This document shows positions 43,294-55,567 of a stretch of 64,000 nucleotides of DNA, one piece after another (position 1 is the first letter of the stretch; each line of letters starts with the position of its first letter). Location: assembly GCA_963924555.1 (NCBI GenBank), contig OZ004594.1, forward strand, positions 2,449,563-2,513,562. Direction: 5' to 3'. Source of the stretch: Crambe crambe (taxonomy: Eukaryota > Porifera > Demospongiae > Poecilosclerida > Crambeidae). A model generated the notes under the pieces. That model did no database searches. It was not told the origin of the DNA and was given only the letters and a program-made list of their open reading frames with translations. Made by a program: the position numbers and the translations under genes.

Positions 43294-46200
43294 TTAATTG
43301 TATCGAGTCTGTAAATCCTTGTATAGTTCCTGTCCACACAGGAGGTCAGCCCCCAACTTGGTAGCCTCAGGGTGAACTGACCTGTCCTCCTCTGACCACT
43401 GCAGCAACTTTGAGTCAGGGAAGGAAAGTTTCCTGGAGATGTCTGAGAAGTTGGGACGCTGGGAGGCAACAGGATGCCTGTAAAAAAAAAGTATTGATAG
43501 AGTACACAATTCAACTATAATGTATTTAAATGGTACAACTTTATAGTTGTTTCCATAGTTATGCTATAGAATGTTAGTAGAGTTACATGGCTAGCAACCA
43601 TATTATAGTGAATCTTAACTTTGTGACTTGAAAGCAATTGTCGGTGTTGTAGCTATGTTTTGTGTGGGTGTATGTGTGGGTGTATATGTATGCGTGGGTG
43701 TATGTGTGGGCTGTACAATGTGGAGTGTATGTTTTGATTACCAGCACAATATCATGATATCATAAAGAGTTCGAGGGCATCCAGGGGGAGTGGGGAGACG
43801 AAACCCTGTGTCTATTATCTTGATGACCTATATATATTATGAACTCAATTGCAATACAGTGTGTATAGATAGTGATACTTTATCATTTCCATAGTCCTCA
43901 TAAGGTTTATGTCCCACACTCCATATCTCATACATGAGAACTCCATAACTCCACACGTCACTAGCACTGGAGTACGTCTTGTAATGGATGGCCTGTTTGG
44001 TGTTAGAGAGTGAAGTTAATTTGCTACAGCTACGTAGCTGGTTGAAAATAACAGACCTCAGGAGCTGTCCACTTGATTGGGATCATCCCACCACGTGAAA
44101 TGTAGTGGCTCTCCTGTATCAGGTCACGTGACATCCCGAAGTCTGCGATCTATGTATCACAAATGTAATAATTATTTCTACTATGGCTACATGCTTGTAA
44201 GTACCTTGCATATCTCATCTTCAGAGACCAGAATGTTCCTTGCAGCCAGGTCTCTGTGGACGAAGGCCTTGTTGGACAGGTAGGCCATCCCAGAGGCAAC
44301 TTGTTGACAGTAACTCAGGAGGGTGTGGTCATCCACTTTGATTTTTTCTTCTTCATCTGATCTCATCTGGAGGAGATGGTTTCTAAGATCTCCTTTCTCA
44401 AGAAGTTCCAGAATTAGCAGTATCTGATCATTAATGGTCAATGCAGTGCAATATTACTGGTGCCATATTGTTGACCTCACCGGTTCTCCATCAGTGACCA
44501 CTCCATGCATGGTGACCACATTATGGTGCTTGAACTGACCCATGATGGCTGCCTCCTGCAGGAACTTGATTCTGTCCTCTTCCCCTGATCCTTCCTGGAG
44601 GGTCTTCACTGCCACATCTACCTCACCTAATTCAGGAGACTGCAGTACTCCCTTGTACACCACACCAAACTGACCAGACCCCAGTTGATCTCCAAGCCTG
44701 AATAGTTACACATATTATCATTTCCTTTGTGTAGCTACAATACGCATAAGTTAAACTCACTTTATGGAGTCTCGGAGAAGATCTAGCGCAGTCATGTCTT
44801 TTAGTTGTGAGTATAATTCGCTTTCATCTGTTGTTGGAACCACATAGTAAGAGTAAGCCTCTTCAGCCTTTCAAAAGTGATATTACAAGGAGTAAACTAT
44901 CTGATAATAGCCTCTGTCTGTTGGCACATTTACCAATTCAGCAGGTTTCTTCGCATCACCTGATGCTAATGGCTAAAAACATAGATAATAGCTATAAGCT
45001 TTAAAATTTCCCTTATGCCATGAGAGCTACAATTGCTTGTGGATTAGTAAAAACTTACGACTTCATAGCTTAATCCACTCTCAAGACATTGGTACTCATG
45101 ATTGACCTATAAAAATGCACATTTATCTATTAATGTAATGAAGATTACCAGCTCCAGTATACCTTTCTTTTTCCATGCACAAATACACATTAGACTAGAA
45201 AGTACACTGAAATGATACCTTACTTTAAGTTCAGAAGCTTCAGTATTTTCAGGAATATTTGAACCCTTTGGAAATTACCCCACTGTTCCTATGGTTCCCT
45301 ACCTCAGTGCTTTCCTTATTGTTAGTGGCCCCAGCAGACACTCGAGGTCCAATACCAGCATAATTGGGACTCTTGGATGGAGTAGAACTAGAAACTCGTA
45401 TTCCTACACGAAGTCAAATAGATAGCTAGTTGATCGTCAGCAATATCAAATCAACAATATCTTATTATATCAATAGCTTGGGAGGAAATATCATCCATTA
45501 GCTACCCAAATCAATCAAAAGGTATGGCAGTGCTCACCACACATACTATTCCCCACTCCTTCTCTCTCTCCCAGGTCTTCACCTTCATAAGCATTATTTT
45601 CAAATCTCACTCCTCTGTCTTGCATTCCTGACTGCTGTTGTCGTGCTTTCAACTGGTATCTGACCACCATTATCACTCCAAAGAGAACGACAATCATCAC
45701 AACTAAGACAACCACAAATCCTCCTACTACGATTCCTACAATGCTCATGGTACCAATGCTCATGCTCGTGGTATAAATGCTCATGGGTCTCTTGGTAGGT
45801 ACGTCTTCATTATCCAACTCTATAATTTTATTACAGAAAAATCATAAGTTATGTAACAATTCTTAAAAATGGCTCATTCATGCATACCTATGAAAAATCT
45901 CAATAATAGAAGAGAACCATTACTGAGTGGCTGTGTACGTGTAGAAGCATAACTCTCAACTTTCCAGTACTTCATGACAGGGTCAGGAAAAGCTAAAAGT
46001 AGTGGCTGATCTGATCTGGTTATGACACTAAATGTATAATCTGATGTGGAAATTTGGAATTGCTCATCCTTCCTAATCTGATATTTTTGACAGCAGACAT
46101 GGTTGCACATATCTTGGGGTCTTCTTTTTATATTGATACAGTTAGTCATCTGTTCAGGGCATAGAGTGAAGATGTTCCTCATCATGCCTTTCTGGTAGCA

Positions 46201-46416
46201 GTATTGGACAAACCTCACAGTGCCACTGCAGTTATGCGGTGCTGGGATAGTGAAGACATAAGTTCCACTTGGTGCTGCAGCTGTGTTGCTATAGTTTGGA
46301 TTGAAGTAGGAGTCTGGGATATCAGGAGACTGGCACGGAGAAGTATTAGTACTCCGAACATATCCAGATACGATTATGAGGACATAAATCCATTTCTTCA
46401 CAATTTTGACTTCCAT
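43294..46416 (-). CDS. Receptor tyrosine kinase B2, intact
   Basis: Twelve exons at 46416-45888, 45819-45538, 45403-45303, 45106-45059, 44972-44934, 44867-44761, 44697-44481, 44423-44205, 44149-44057, 43992-43879, 43827-43742 and 43477-43294 splice in frame to 672 residues. The start follows a short positively charged segment and hydrophobic signal ([12 protein letters not shown]). The ectodomain has many cysteines, with [14 protein letters not shown] and a final [11 protein letters not shown] long valine-rich helix ([20 protein letters not shown]) is followed by basic residues. Juxtamembrane tyrosines: [34 protein letters not shown]. The kinase begins near residue 369 with all catalytic motifs. 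B-type has one more small juxtamembrane exon than A/D. Its 3' neighbour upstream in the array is D2 and its 5' neighbour is F1. Confidence 0.85.
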
Positions 46417-46541
46417 CCTATGCTTGCGCTTCCGTATTCTTGTACTGGCCAGCTACATCTGGCTACGGCCAGCTGCGCATGCGCAGTTATGGGGGGCGGG
46501 GATCCGGTGTTGTATAATTAAACAAAATTAACTAGTTTGTT

Positions 46542-49500
46542 TTATTGATATCTGGTCTGCAAGTCCTTGTACAGTTCTTGTCCGCACAGAAGGTCAGCCC
46601 CCAGCTTGGTAGCCTCAGGGTGAACAGATCCGTCCTCCTCTGACCACTGCAGCAACTTTGTATCAGGCAGAGATAGTTTCCTGGAGACATCTGAGAAGTT
46701 GGGACGTTGAGAGGCAACAGGATGCCTATATAAACAGGTCAAGTTCAATAAATATAGCTATTAAGCACCGAGAAAACATTTAATTTTAAGGTAGCCGTCT
46801 GGTTGGCAAAAATTAATAGCGTAGCTTGCGCACATTAGCATACATGATGTACACATGCTGCATACATAATGTACACATGTGCATACATGATATACACATG
46901 TGCATGCATAATGTATGTAGGCATGTGCATGCATGAATTAGCTACACATGTGTATGCATGTCTGTATAGAGCAATTTGAAAGTATATAGCAAGCTAATTT
47001 AGTTAGCTACCAGCTGGTACTGCTAATTAATATAACTATTATAGTGAAAGCAATAAGCAGATATTGTATAGTTTACAAAGAAGTGCATACGATGGGCATA
47101 TGGCAAGTGGCATCATAATATGGCTATCACAAACTGGCACAAGTTAAGGTAACTAAGCTATTGTAACTCTATAGCTCTCACAAAGGATGTATACAATAGT
47201 TAATTATGTGTGACAGTTCCAGGTAGCTAGAAATCAGACATTATTTACTCTTGATTGAATACATTGACCAAATTTCTAGAATGGGCCTACATGTATCTCT
47301 CTGCACCTTAGTACAAAGTATGAGGTAAAACACTCTAAGAACCATGCATTGTAGAATGGCCCCATCTCTACACCTTGGTACAAGTATGAAGACTCATTAA
47401 ATAATGCACTCTAAGAGTACATGCATTATTTGATTTCTGCCTGGGATGACATTATGGCCAGCTCAGTAACTTACCAGCATGATATCATGATGTCATAAAG
47501 GGCTCTAGGGCATCCAGGGGAAGGGGGGAGACGAAACCCTGTGTCTATTATCTTGATGACCTATAGAGTCAGTGAAGTTGTCATGACAAAATTATGTTAC
47601 ACTATAATGTAGTTGTACCCTATTCATCTCGTAGTTCTCATAAGGTTTATGTCCCACACTCCATATCTCATACATGAGAACTCCATAGCTCCACACATCA
47701 CTAGCACTGGAATACGTCTTGTAATGGAGAGCCTGTTTGTGGTTAGAGTCTGAAAATCTTGTTATAGTTAGCTGGTTGAATATAACAGACTTCAGGAGCT
47801 GTCCACTTGATTGGGATCATCCCACCACGTGAAATGTAGTGACTCTCCTGTATCAGGTCACGTGACATCCCAAAGTCTGCAATCTAGTTAGAGAATAGCT
47901 AGGATTTTATCAGGATACAACTTATTAATTGCTTACTTTGCATATCTCATCCTCAGAGACCAGAATGTTCCTTGCAGCCAGGTCTCTGTGAATGAAGGCC
48001 TTGTTGGACAGGTAGGCCATACCAGAGGCCACCTGTCGACAGTAACTCAGGAGGGTGTGGTCATCCACATTGACAGCTTCTTCATCTGATCGCATGTGGA
48101 GGAGATGATTCCTAAGATCTCCTTTTTCAAGAAGTTCCAGAATCAACAAAACCTAAATGGAATAGTTATAGCTAGCCAGGTTGCATATTTTTGAAAGGCA
48201 TGTATGAATTAACCCACTGGCTCTCCATCTGTTATCAACCCATATGTCTCCACCACATTATGGTGCTTGAACTGGCCCATGATGGCTGCCTCCTGCAGGA
48301 ACTTGACTCTGTCCTCCTCCCCTGATCCTTCCTTGAGGGTCTTCACTGCCACCTCCATTTGACCCTTTGGGGACTCCCACAGTCCCTTGTAAACCATACC
48401 AAACTGACCAGACCCAAGTAGCTTTCCAAGCCTATAGTTTAAAGAATAGCTATGACCATGGTGGCTCATGCACTGTTTTTCGAACAGTAACTTCATGTGA
48501 AGGAATCTAATGGGTTTGATCAATGAATAATAGATTATAGGGAACTTAATTTGGTACCTTAGCTATACAGGCAGCATATCTCAAACTTCTCAATATATCA
48601 CTATAGTATTGCAGATTGTTTTTCACCAAGCAAATGAGGCCACCACTAGTTAGGACTCCCTTCATACCTTGAACTTGGATTTATCTATAATATAGCTAGC
48701 TAGCTACCTATCTAGTCATGTCAAAGCTAGCAAGGGTATAGCTAAAAGTGAGCAAAAAGTTTCACCCAGAGTCAAGGATTATTAGCTAATATATAGTAGC
48801 TAATATGGCTATACTTAATAGAATCTCGAAAAAGGTCTTGAATCACTATGTTTTTCAACTGTGAATGGAGTTCATTTTCCTCTGTTGCTGGTACCAGGTA
48901 AACTCCTGCTTCATCATCCTATACAGATAATTATGTGGCATGTGACAATGAGGACATTGTGCAGGACTGCAGCTATTGAAACATACTATTGATTTTATTT
49001 CACTGCTATTCTTCATTTCCACTGATGATAATGGCTATAATAATAATAATTCTATAGGAACAGCACATAGACTGCTATAGCTACATACATGCTGCTTGTA
49101 TAATGTATTCGATCAGCCACAGCTATTTAGCTATACACTTTTGCATGACTTTGAATACATGTGTAAGCTTCCCATGACTTTACATAGAGGCATAGGGTAG
49201 CATTAGCTATGTTTATAGCCGCTGTCATCAAAAATACATAGGGGGTGAGGAAAGAGAGAATGCTCCCTTGTAATATCCAAGCTCATAGCTACGTATAGGT
49301 CATGTGAAGATGACACAACATAAAGTGTGAAAGACAAACAGTTAACTTGATGACAGTGATATATAGAAACTAATGGATCTGGCTATATTAAATTCATGGA
49401 ATGAAAGTATATTTTGAAGTATACAAACTTACAACTTCATAGCTGATTCCACCATCAGCATAATAATACTCATGACGTCCCTAAAGATAACAAAAGAGCT

Positions 49501-51989
49501 AATACACACAACAACAGGTTTATCATTTGAACGCCTTTTGGGAATTCACTGTCATGTGGACTTGTGACTACATTATAGCTATGACATGCATCTTTTTTAG
49601 TTAGGTGATTTGATTATAAGACTGGTTGCATGTAGGCTCTAATTTTTAGCTAATTTTCTCACTCAAACTCCCATCATTTTCAGTTGTAGCTACCCATTAT
49701 CACTAGAATGATTCTTGGATTCCAGAACAATGTGCATCACCCTGATGAAGGATAGAGTATTCTGGTTGAAACGTTGGTGGTTTGTTTCATAAGCTAATTT
49801 TATGAGAACTAATTCTATTGAATGTGCATCTTATTGAGACATGCATTATTACGTACCTCTACCTCTGTTTCTTGGCTACCTTCGAATGAGACTCGAGGTC
49901 CACTGCCAGCATACTCATCACCTGTATACAGAATACGGTTTGATAATTTGCTTATCATCACAACCTTTGGTGTGACTTCCTAGAACTCGTAATAGCTAGT
50001 GAAGTAACAATTTATCATAACTATATGCAAAATAGCACTACAGCTAACCTCCAGTGTAATAGGCAGCATTTCCAAATCCCATGCCATCTCTTTCTCTCAT
50101 TCCAGACTGTTGTTTGAGTTGATATTTAATTACCACTATCACTCCACAGACAATGATGGACATTAGAACTAATACAGCTACAAATCCTCCTGTAATACCT
50201 CCCACAAGAGCACCACTAACATCTGTGTTTATCTTCTCTGTAGTAGCAACGTCAGTGTCTGCACAAAAAAACAAACAAACAAACAAACAAACAAACAAAA
50301 AACATAGCAAGCTACATGCATGCAGACATGAGATTCTGCTTTATATACATAGCTATGATATTATTATCCTGAATAACTGATGGGTGTACTAAATTACCAA
50401 TCAAAAATCTCAGTAGTATGAAAGAGGGATTGCTCAGTCGATCATCTTCACTGAGTGTGAATCTCATTCTGGTATCCATTCCAACTGGAACTTGGTATTG
50501 CTTAAGATGATTCTCGGTAGCCAATGTGGTAAAACTTAAAGGCCTTCTTCCATTTATCACTACACCAAAGCTGTACATTGAGGAGGTGATCTTGAATTGT
50601 TGTTTGGGTTTTAAATCTCCAGTAACACAGCAAATCTGCTCTGTATCTCCTATGCATTTATTGTTCTGTGGAGTAGTTCTTATAGTGATTCTGTTTTTCA
50701 CTCTGACTTGCATGCCATTTTGGGCTAGGGATAGGAAAGTAATATTTCCCATGTCTCCATTCCTCGCCTGGTAGCAGTACTGGAGAGACACCACAGTGCC
50801 ATTGCAGTTACGTAATGGTGACTCAGAATTGATAGTGAAGATGAAGGTGTTTCTATTAGTCACCCTACTATCAGGATTGAAGGCAGCTGCATTCGTAACA
50901 TTAAAGTAGAAGTCAGGGATATTGGGAGTGTAGACCAGTCCACTTCGGTCTGAAGACTGGCATCGAAGAAGTGAGGATATATTGACCTCTGGTTGATCCC
51001 AATATGAAGTAGCCAATTGTTGAGTGGTAGGTGTGGGTACCTTATTGTCATTCATTTCAGTGGTAGCTACATTAGAATTGTGTATATACATGACAATGTC
51101 AATGCAGAATGCAGTAGGAACAAGGGAGGGGAGGAGGCCAGTGGCTGGGGCCCTGGTCCCACCAATAAGAAACAATAAGAAATCAGTTTCACTAGCTAGC
51201 TAACTGGTGAAAGCTTAATTGCTCTTACCAAGAAGGAATCTCAGTAGCAAGAGAGATTGATTATTCAACAGAGTAGATTCATTCAGCATGAATGTTGCTC
51301 CTCTAGAATGTCTGAATCCCAATGCAACTTGATACTGCTCAGCATGATACTTTGTAGCTGAGGGGCCAAAAGCCAAAAGTCTAGCATGTTGATTTTGTAT
51401 GACAATACCAAATGTGAAATTTGTGGAAGTGATTGAAACTTTGTTGTTTCTGGATCCGAGAGGCTTCACATCACAGCAGATCAGCTTACTGCTCATTGGA
51501 GGGTTAGTGCATATTCTTCTCTGTGGATTAGTGGACACATTAAATCTTCTACTCACTGAGAATTTTGAGCCATTTTGGATTAGTGATAGGAATTTGAAAA
51601 TTTCAATTCTTTTCCTTTTATCTTCATTCCTTGCCTGGTAGCAGAACTCAAGATTCACCACAGTGCCCGTGCAGTTACGTAATGGTGACTCAGAGGGGAT
51701 GGTGAAGATGTAAGTTACTCCATGTTGTGATGCAGTCAAATTGACAGTTGTGAAGACAGCTGGATTCATATGGCTAAAATAGAAGTCAGGGATGTTGGGA
51801 GTGTAGACTTGCTCTCTGGAGTGTGTGCACTGATAGAGTGATTCAGAAGTGCCAAGTGCTGTAGCTGTGATAACAAACATGTCATGGCCACAATAGCCTA
51901 TAGCCTCGTTAGTGTACATATACGTATAAGTTCCACTTACCAAGCCCCAGAATAATTGGAATCCATATCTTAATATTCAAGACTGCCAT
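46542..51989 (-). CDS. Receptor tyrosine kinase F1 with two tandem ectodomain modules, intact
   Basis: Fourteen exons at 51989-51941, 51864-51229, 51066-50398, 50258-50049, 49921-49857, 49480-49433, 49034-48987, 48918-48815, 48431-48218, 48152-47937, 47883-47791, 47732-47619, 47560-47475 and 46725-46542 give 911 residues. Exon 1 is a 16-codon signal peptide. Exons 2 and 3 each encode a complete module of about 210-220 residues with VYTPNIPDFYF near the start, NC-x-GTV and YCYQ in the middle and LLLLRFL/FIG at the end; both are phase 1-1. A helix (GGFVAVLVLMSIIVCGVIVV) and juxtamembrane motifs EYAGSGP, RHEYYY, ISYEV and VYLVPAT follow. Kinase from about 610: GSGQFG, Lys640 in [18 protein letters not shown]. 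The doubled ectodomain sets F apart from A, B and D. Confidence 0.83.
49737..49820 (+). mobile_element. Solo Penelope 3' end with hammerhead-like motif
   Basis: An 82-bp piece matching the Penelope terminal segment (hammerhead core through CTATTG) sits in an F1 intron. It is flanked by AATGTGCATC on both sides (49729-49738 and 49821-49830), while F2 has this 10-mer once at the same place (near 56495). It is thus a separate insertion, either a very short 5'-truncated copy or mobilisation of the ribozyme-bearing end. Stem II has two substitutions. Confidence 0.85.
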
Positions 51990-53030
51990 GATTGGAGATA
52001 GCTACAGGATTAGCTATAGCAGACAACTAGCTAGTAGCTATGCCTCAATCCTTCTTTGGTTCTCAGCTATTATAGCTACATAGGTACATATTAGCTAGTA
52101 GTATAGTGATGGTCATATAGCCATATAAGGCAAAGTGAAACTTTTTAGAATTCTCAATTATTACATTCAGTACAACATAATAATTACTGTAGAAACTGAA
52201 GAATAACACTGGGTGTTATTTTTGATAACAGGAGTTATGATATGGACCAGAGGCATGTGCCCCCTTGAAATGAACTCCTCCTTCAGTGTCCCCCCCCCGC
52301 AGATCACTTCAGGATATTTAGTCAGCTAGCTACATATGGAAGGGGATAAGAAAATAAGTCTACTGAGGGTTACAGAGCTGTAGCTTATGTAGTATATTTT
52401 GGATACCCTGCATGCACTTTACAGGACAGATTAATCTTTCAATCAAGCTTTGTGGTCATGAAAAAATTTTCTGAATAAAAAAGCCTAAGTAGGGCTGGCC
52501 CATTCACTGCTTATGTATAATTATGACGTCCTAGTTCCTCAGCCTGCTAAATGAGAAGGCAAGTAATTTCATTAGCCCAATCAATCAAAAGGCATGACAG
52601 TGCTCACACTTCAACATGTTTTCATCTGATCATGATGTATATGTAAATCTCTAACATTTTCCCCCAATAGCTACTGGTATTTGAAGTATTATGGTGCATC
52701 ACTCTCTGTTATTATATCGGAGCATAAAGGATGCTTCTGTATGCAGCAGAAGTGATTCTGTGAAAGCAGGGAAAACACATGTTGCCAATGAAAGCATCAC
52801 TGTCAGTGGAAAACAGACTAAAACTTGATAGACCACTGCAGTTATGTGGGAAGACGCAAGTTCCAATTGGTGCTACTCTCACTGTGTTATTTTCATAAGA
52901 GCAAAGAAGTACTAGAAGTGCTTTGAATATGTCCAGATATGATTACATTAGGACACAAATCCACTGTCATAGCTATATTATATGCACATATGCACAATTA
53001 TGGGAGCATGCAGGGAGGGGGCACAAGTTG
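51990..53030 (-). pseudogene. Spacer with B-type RTK relic (about 52550-52980)
   Basis: From about 52830 to 52980 the minus strand shows decayed B-type ectodomain sequence (matching B2 near 46230-46390, including the region around the NCSG motif and the signal sequence). Near 52565-52600 is a trace of the B2 transmembrane exon edge. Nothing is open. Together with B1 next to C and B3 next to F3 this shows a B-type gene once lay 5' of F1. Elsewhere in the stretch are a C run near 52291-52299 and AAGTAGGGCTGG near 52487. Confidence 0.65.
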
Positions 53031-53318
53031 TTATTTCTGATATCTCGTCTGTAAGTCTTTGTACAGTTCCTGTCCACACAGGAGGTCAGCTCCCAGCTTG
53101 GTAGCCTCAGAATGAACAGACCTATCTTCCTCTGACCACTGCAGCAATTTTGTATCAGGCAGGGAGAGTTTTCTGGTGATATCTGAGAAGTTGGGACGTT
53201 GAGAGGCAACAGGATGCCTGCATAATAATATATATTCCATAATACATGTAGCTATTAAGGGTAGCCAGTCAGATGGTGTAGCTAGATATACGTATTGTTA
53301 TGTAGCATATGTGTATGC

Positions 53319-53560
53319 ATGGTATAGCTACACATGGTGTACATAATATTATGTGCATGCATGATGTAGACAGTGCATGCATACACATGCACATATGCAT
53401 GTATGATGTAGACACATACATGCATGATATACACATGTGCATGCATGATGTACACATGTGGATGTATGATGTAGACATGTGCATGCATGATGTAGACATG
53501 TGCATGCATGATGTAGACATGTGCATGCATGATGTAGACATGTGCATGCATGATGTAGCT
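53319..53560 (+). repeat. Minisatellite of 21-bp GTAGACATGTGCATGCATGAT units
   Basis: Four near-perfect 21-bp units and several diverged ones lie in the last F2 intron. Related shorter CATGTGCATGCATGAT runs occur in the same intron of C (about 7450-7560), F1 (about 46840-46930) and F3 (about 62235-62275). Long reading frames here (MHAHVYI repeats) are translation of the repeat, not genes. Confidence 0.88.
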
Positions 53561-54539
53561 ATATAATGTGTATGCATATCTGTATATATTAAATTGAAAG
53601 CATAACCAGCAGTTATATTAGCCAGGTACTAATAACAATGGGTTGATTTATAGTGAAAGCAATGAGTAGATATTAGACAAGTGCATATAGCTATGGCATT
53701 GTTGCAAGTACGTATGTATTCATAATTATGAGCTAGCTATGATTACACTATTACAAACTTGCAGAAGTTAAGTTATTGAACTATAGCTATCACATGCATA
53801 TATAATAGCTGATTATGTGTGACAGTTCCAGGTAGCTAGAAATCAGACATTATTGACCAAATTTCTGTCATGCATCTCTATCTCTCTGCACCTTAGTAGT
53901 ACAAAGTATGAAGTAGAATTAACACTCTAAGAGTCATGCATTGTAGAATGGCCCCATCTCCACACCTTAGTACAAAGTATGAAGATTCCCAGGTACGTAG
54001 AAATTAAATAATGCACTCTAAGAGTACATGCATTATTTGATTTCTGCCTGGGATGACATTATGGCCGGCTCAGTAACTTACCAGCATGATATCATGATGT
54101 CATAAAGGGCTCTAGTGCATCCAGGGGAAGGGGGGAGACGAAACCCTGTGTCTATTATCTTGATGACCTATGGAGTCAGTGAAGTTATCATGATAAAATT
54201 AATGATGTTACACTATAATTATAGTTGTACCTTATTCATCTCGTAGTTCTCATAAGGTTTATGTCCCACACTCCATATCTCATACATGAGAACTCCATAG
54301 CTCCACACATCACTAGCACTGGAATACGTCTTGTAATGGAGAGCCTGTTTGTGATTAGAGTCTGAAAATCTTGTTATAGCTAGCTGGCTGAATATAACAG
54401 ACCTCAGGAGCTGTCCACTTGATTGGGATCATCCCACCACGTGAAATATAGTGACTCTCCTGTATCAGGTCACGTGACATCCCAAAGTCCGCAATCTAGT
54501 TAGAGAATAGCTAGGATTCTATCAGGATACAACTTATTA

Positions 54540-54644
<105 letters not shown>

Positions 54645-55247
54645 TTATTGACAGTAACTCAGGAGGGTGTGGCTATCCACATTGACAGCTTCTTCTTCAT
54701 CTAATCGCATATGGAGGAGATGGTTCCTAAGATCTCCTTTTTCAAGAAGTTCCAGAATCAACAAAACCTAAATGGTAGCTAGCCAGGTTGCATATTTTTG
54801 AAAGCACGCATGAATTAACTCACTGGCTCTTCATCTGTAATCAAACCATACGTCTCCACCACATTATGGTGCTTGAATTGACCCATGATGGCTGCCTCTT
54901 GCAGGAACTTGACTCTGTCCTCCTCCCCTGATCCTTCCTTGAGGGTCTTCACTGCCACCTCCATTTGACCCTTGGGGGACTCCCACAGTCCCTTGTAAAC
55001 CATACCAAACTGACCAGACCCAAGTAGCTAGCTTTCCAAGCCTATAGTTTTAGGTATTGCAGATTGTTTTCACCAAGCTAACGAGGCCACCACTAGCTAT
55101 ATTAGGACTCCCTTCATACCTCAATTGAACTTGGATTTATCTATAATATAGCTAACTAGCTACCTATCTAGTCAGTCACAGCAAGCAAGGGTATAGCTAA
55201 AAGTAAGCAAAAAGTTTCACCCAGATCGAGTTAAGGATTTTACTATA

Positions 55248-55567
55248 TCATGGGTGAAGGAAGATATCTTTGACTGGGGGGGGGCACAACAAACGTGCAG
55301 CCAAAGGCTGCTGTGAGAAGAGTATGTGTTTTAGGGGAATGATTGGGGAAAATTATTATAATTATAATCCAAAAATTTTTTTCCTTCTCTCATTAACTAA
55401 TATAAATTCATGTGCTAAGTTGATGTTATCAGTTTTATCCTTATGAAGGTGTAATAAAAAGACACTATTTAAATGCGTTTGTTGCAACATGCATGCCCCC
55501 GTGCCCCCAGTCCACAAAATGTGGGGGGGCATGTGCCCCCAGTGCCCCCCTGTTTCCTTCGCCTATG
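55248..55567. mobile_element. Non-coding insertion with GAAGGAA / C-rich inverted ends
   Basis: About 320 bp absent from F1 at this intron position. The left end ATGGGTGAAGGAA...GGGGGGGGGCAC and the right end GTGCCCCCC...TTCCTTCGCCTATGT are roughly inverted, like hAT-type MITE ends. Target duplication not clear. Confidence 0.5.

Noticed and set aside
53390..53560. Possible CRISPR-like array
   Set aside because: Units are contiguous tandem copies without unique spacers, and the setting is an animal gene intron.
53282..53577. Overlapping reading frames with repeated HMSTSCM or MHAHVYI units
   Set aside because: They are translations of a 21-bp minisatellite in an intron, with no start context or conserved neighbours.
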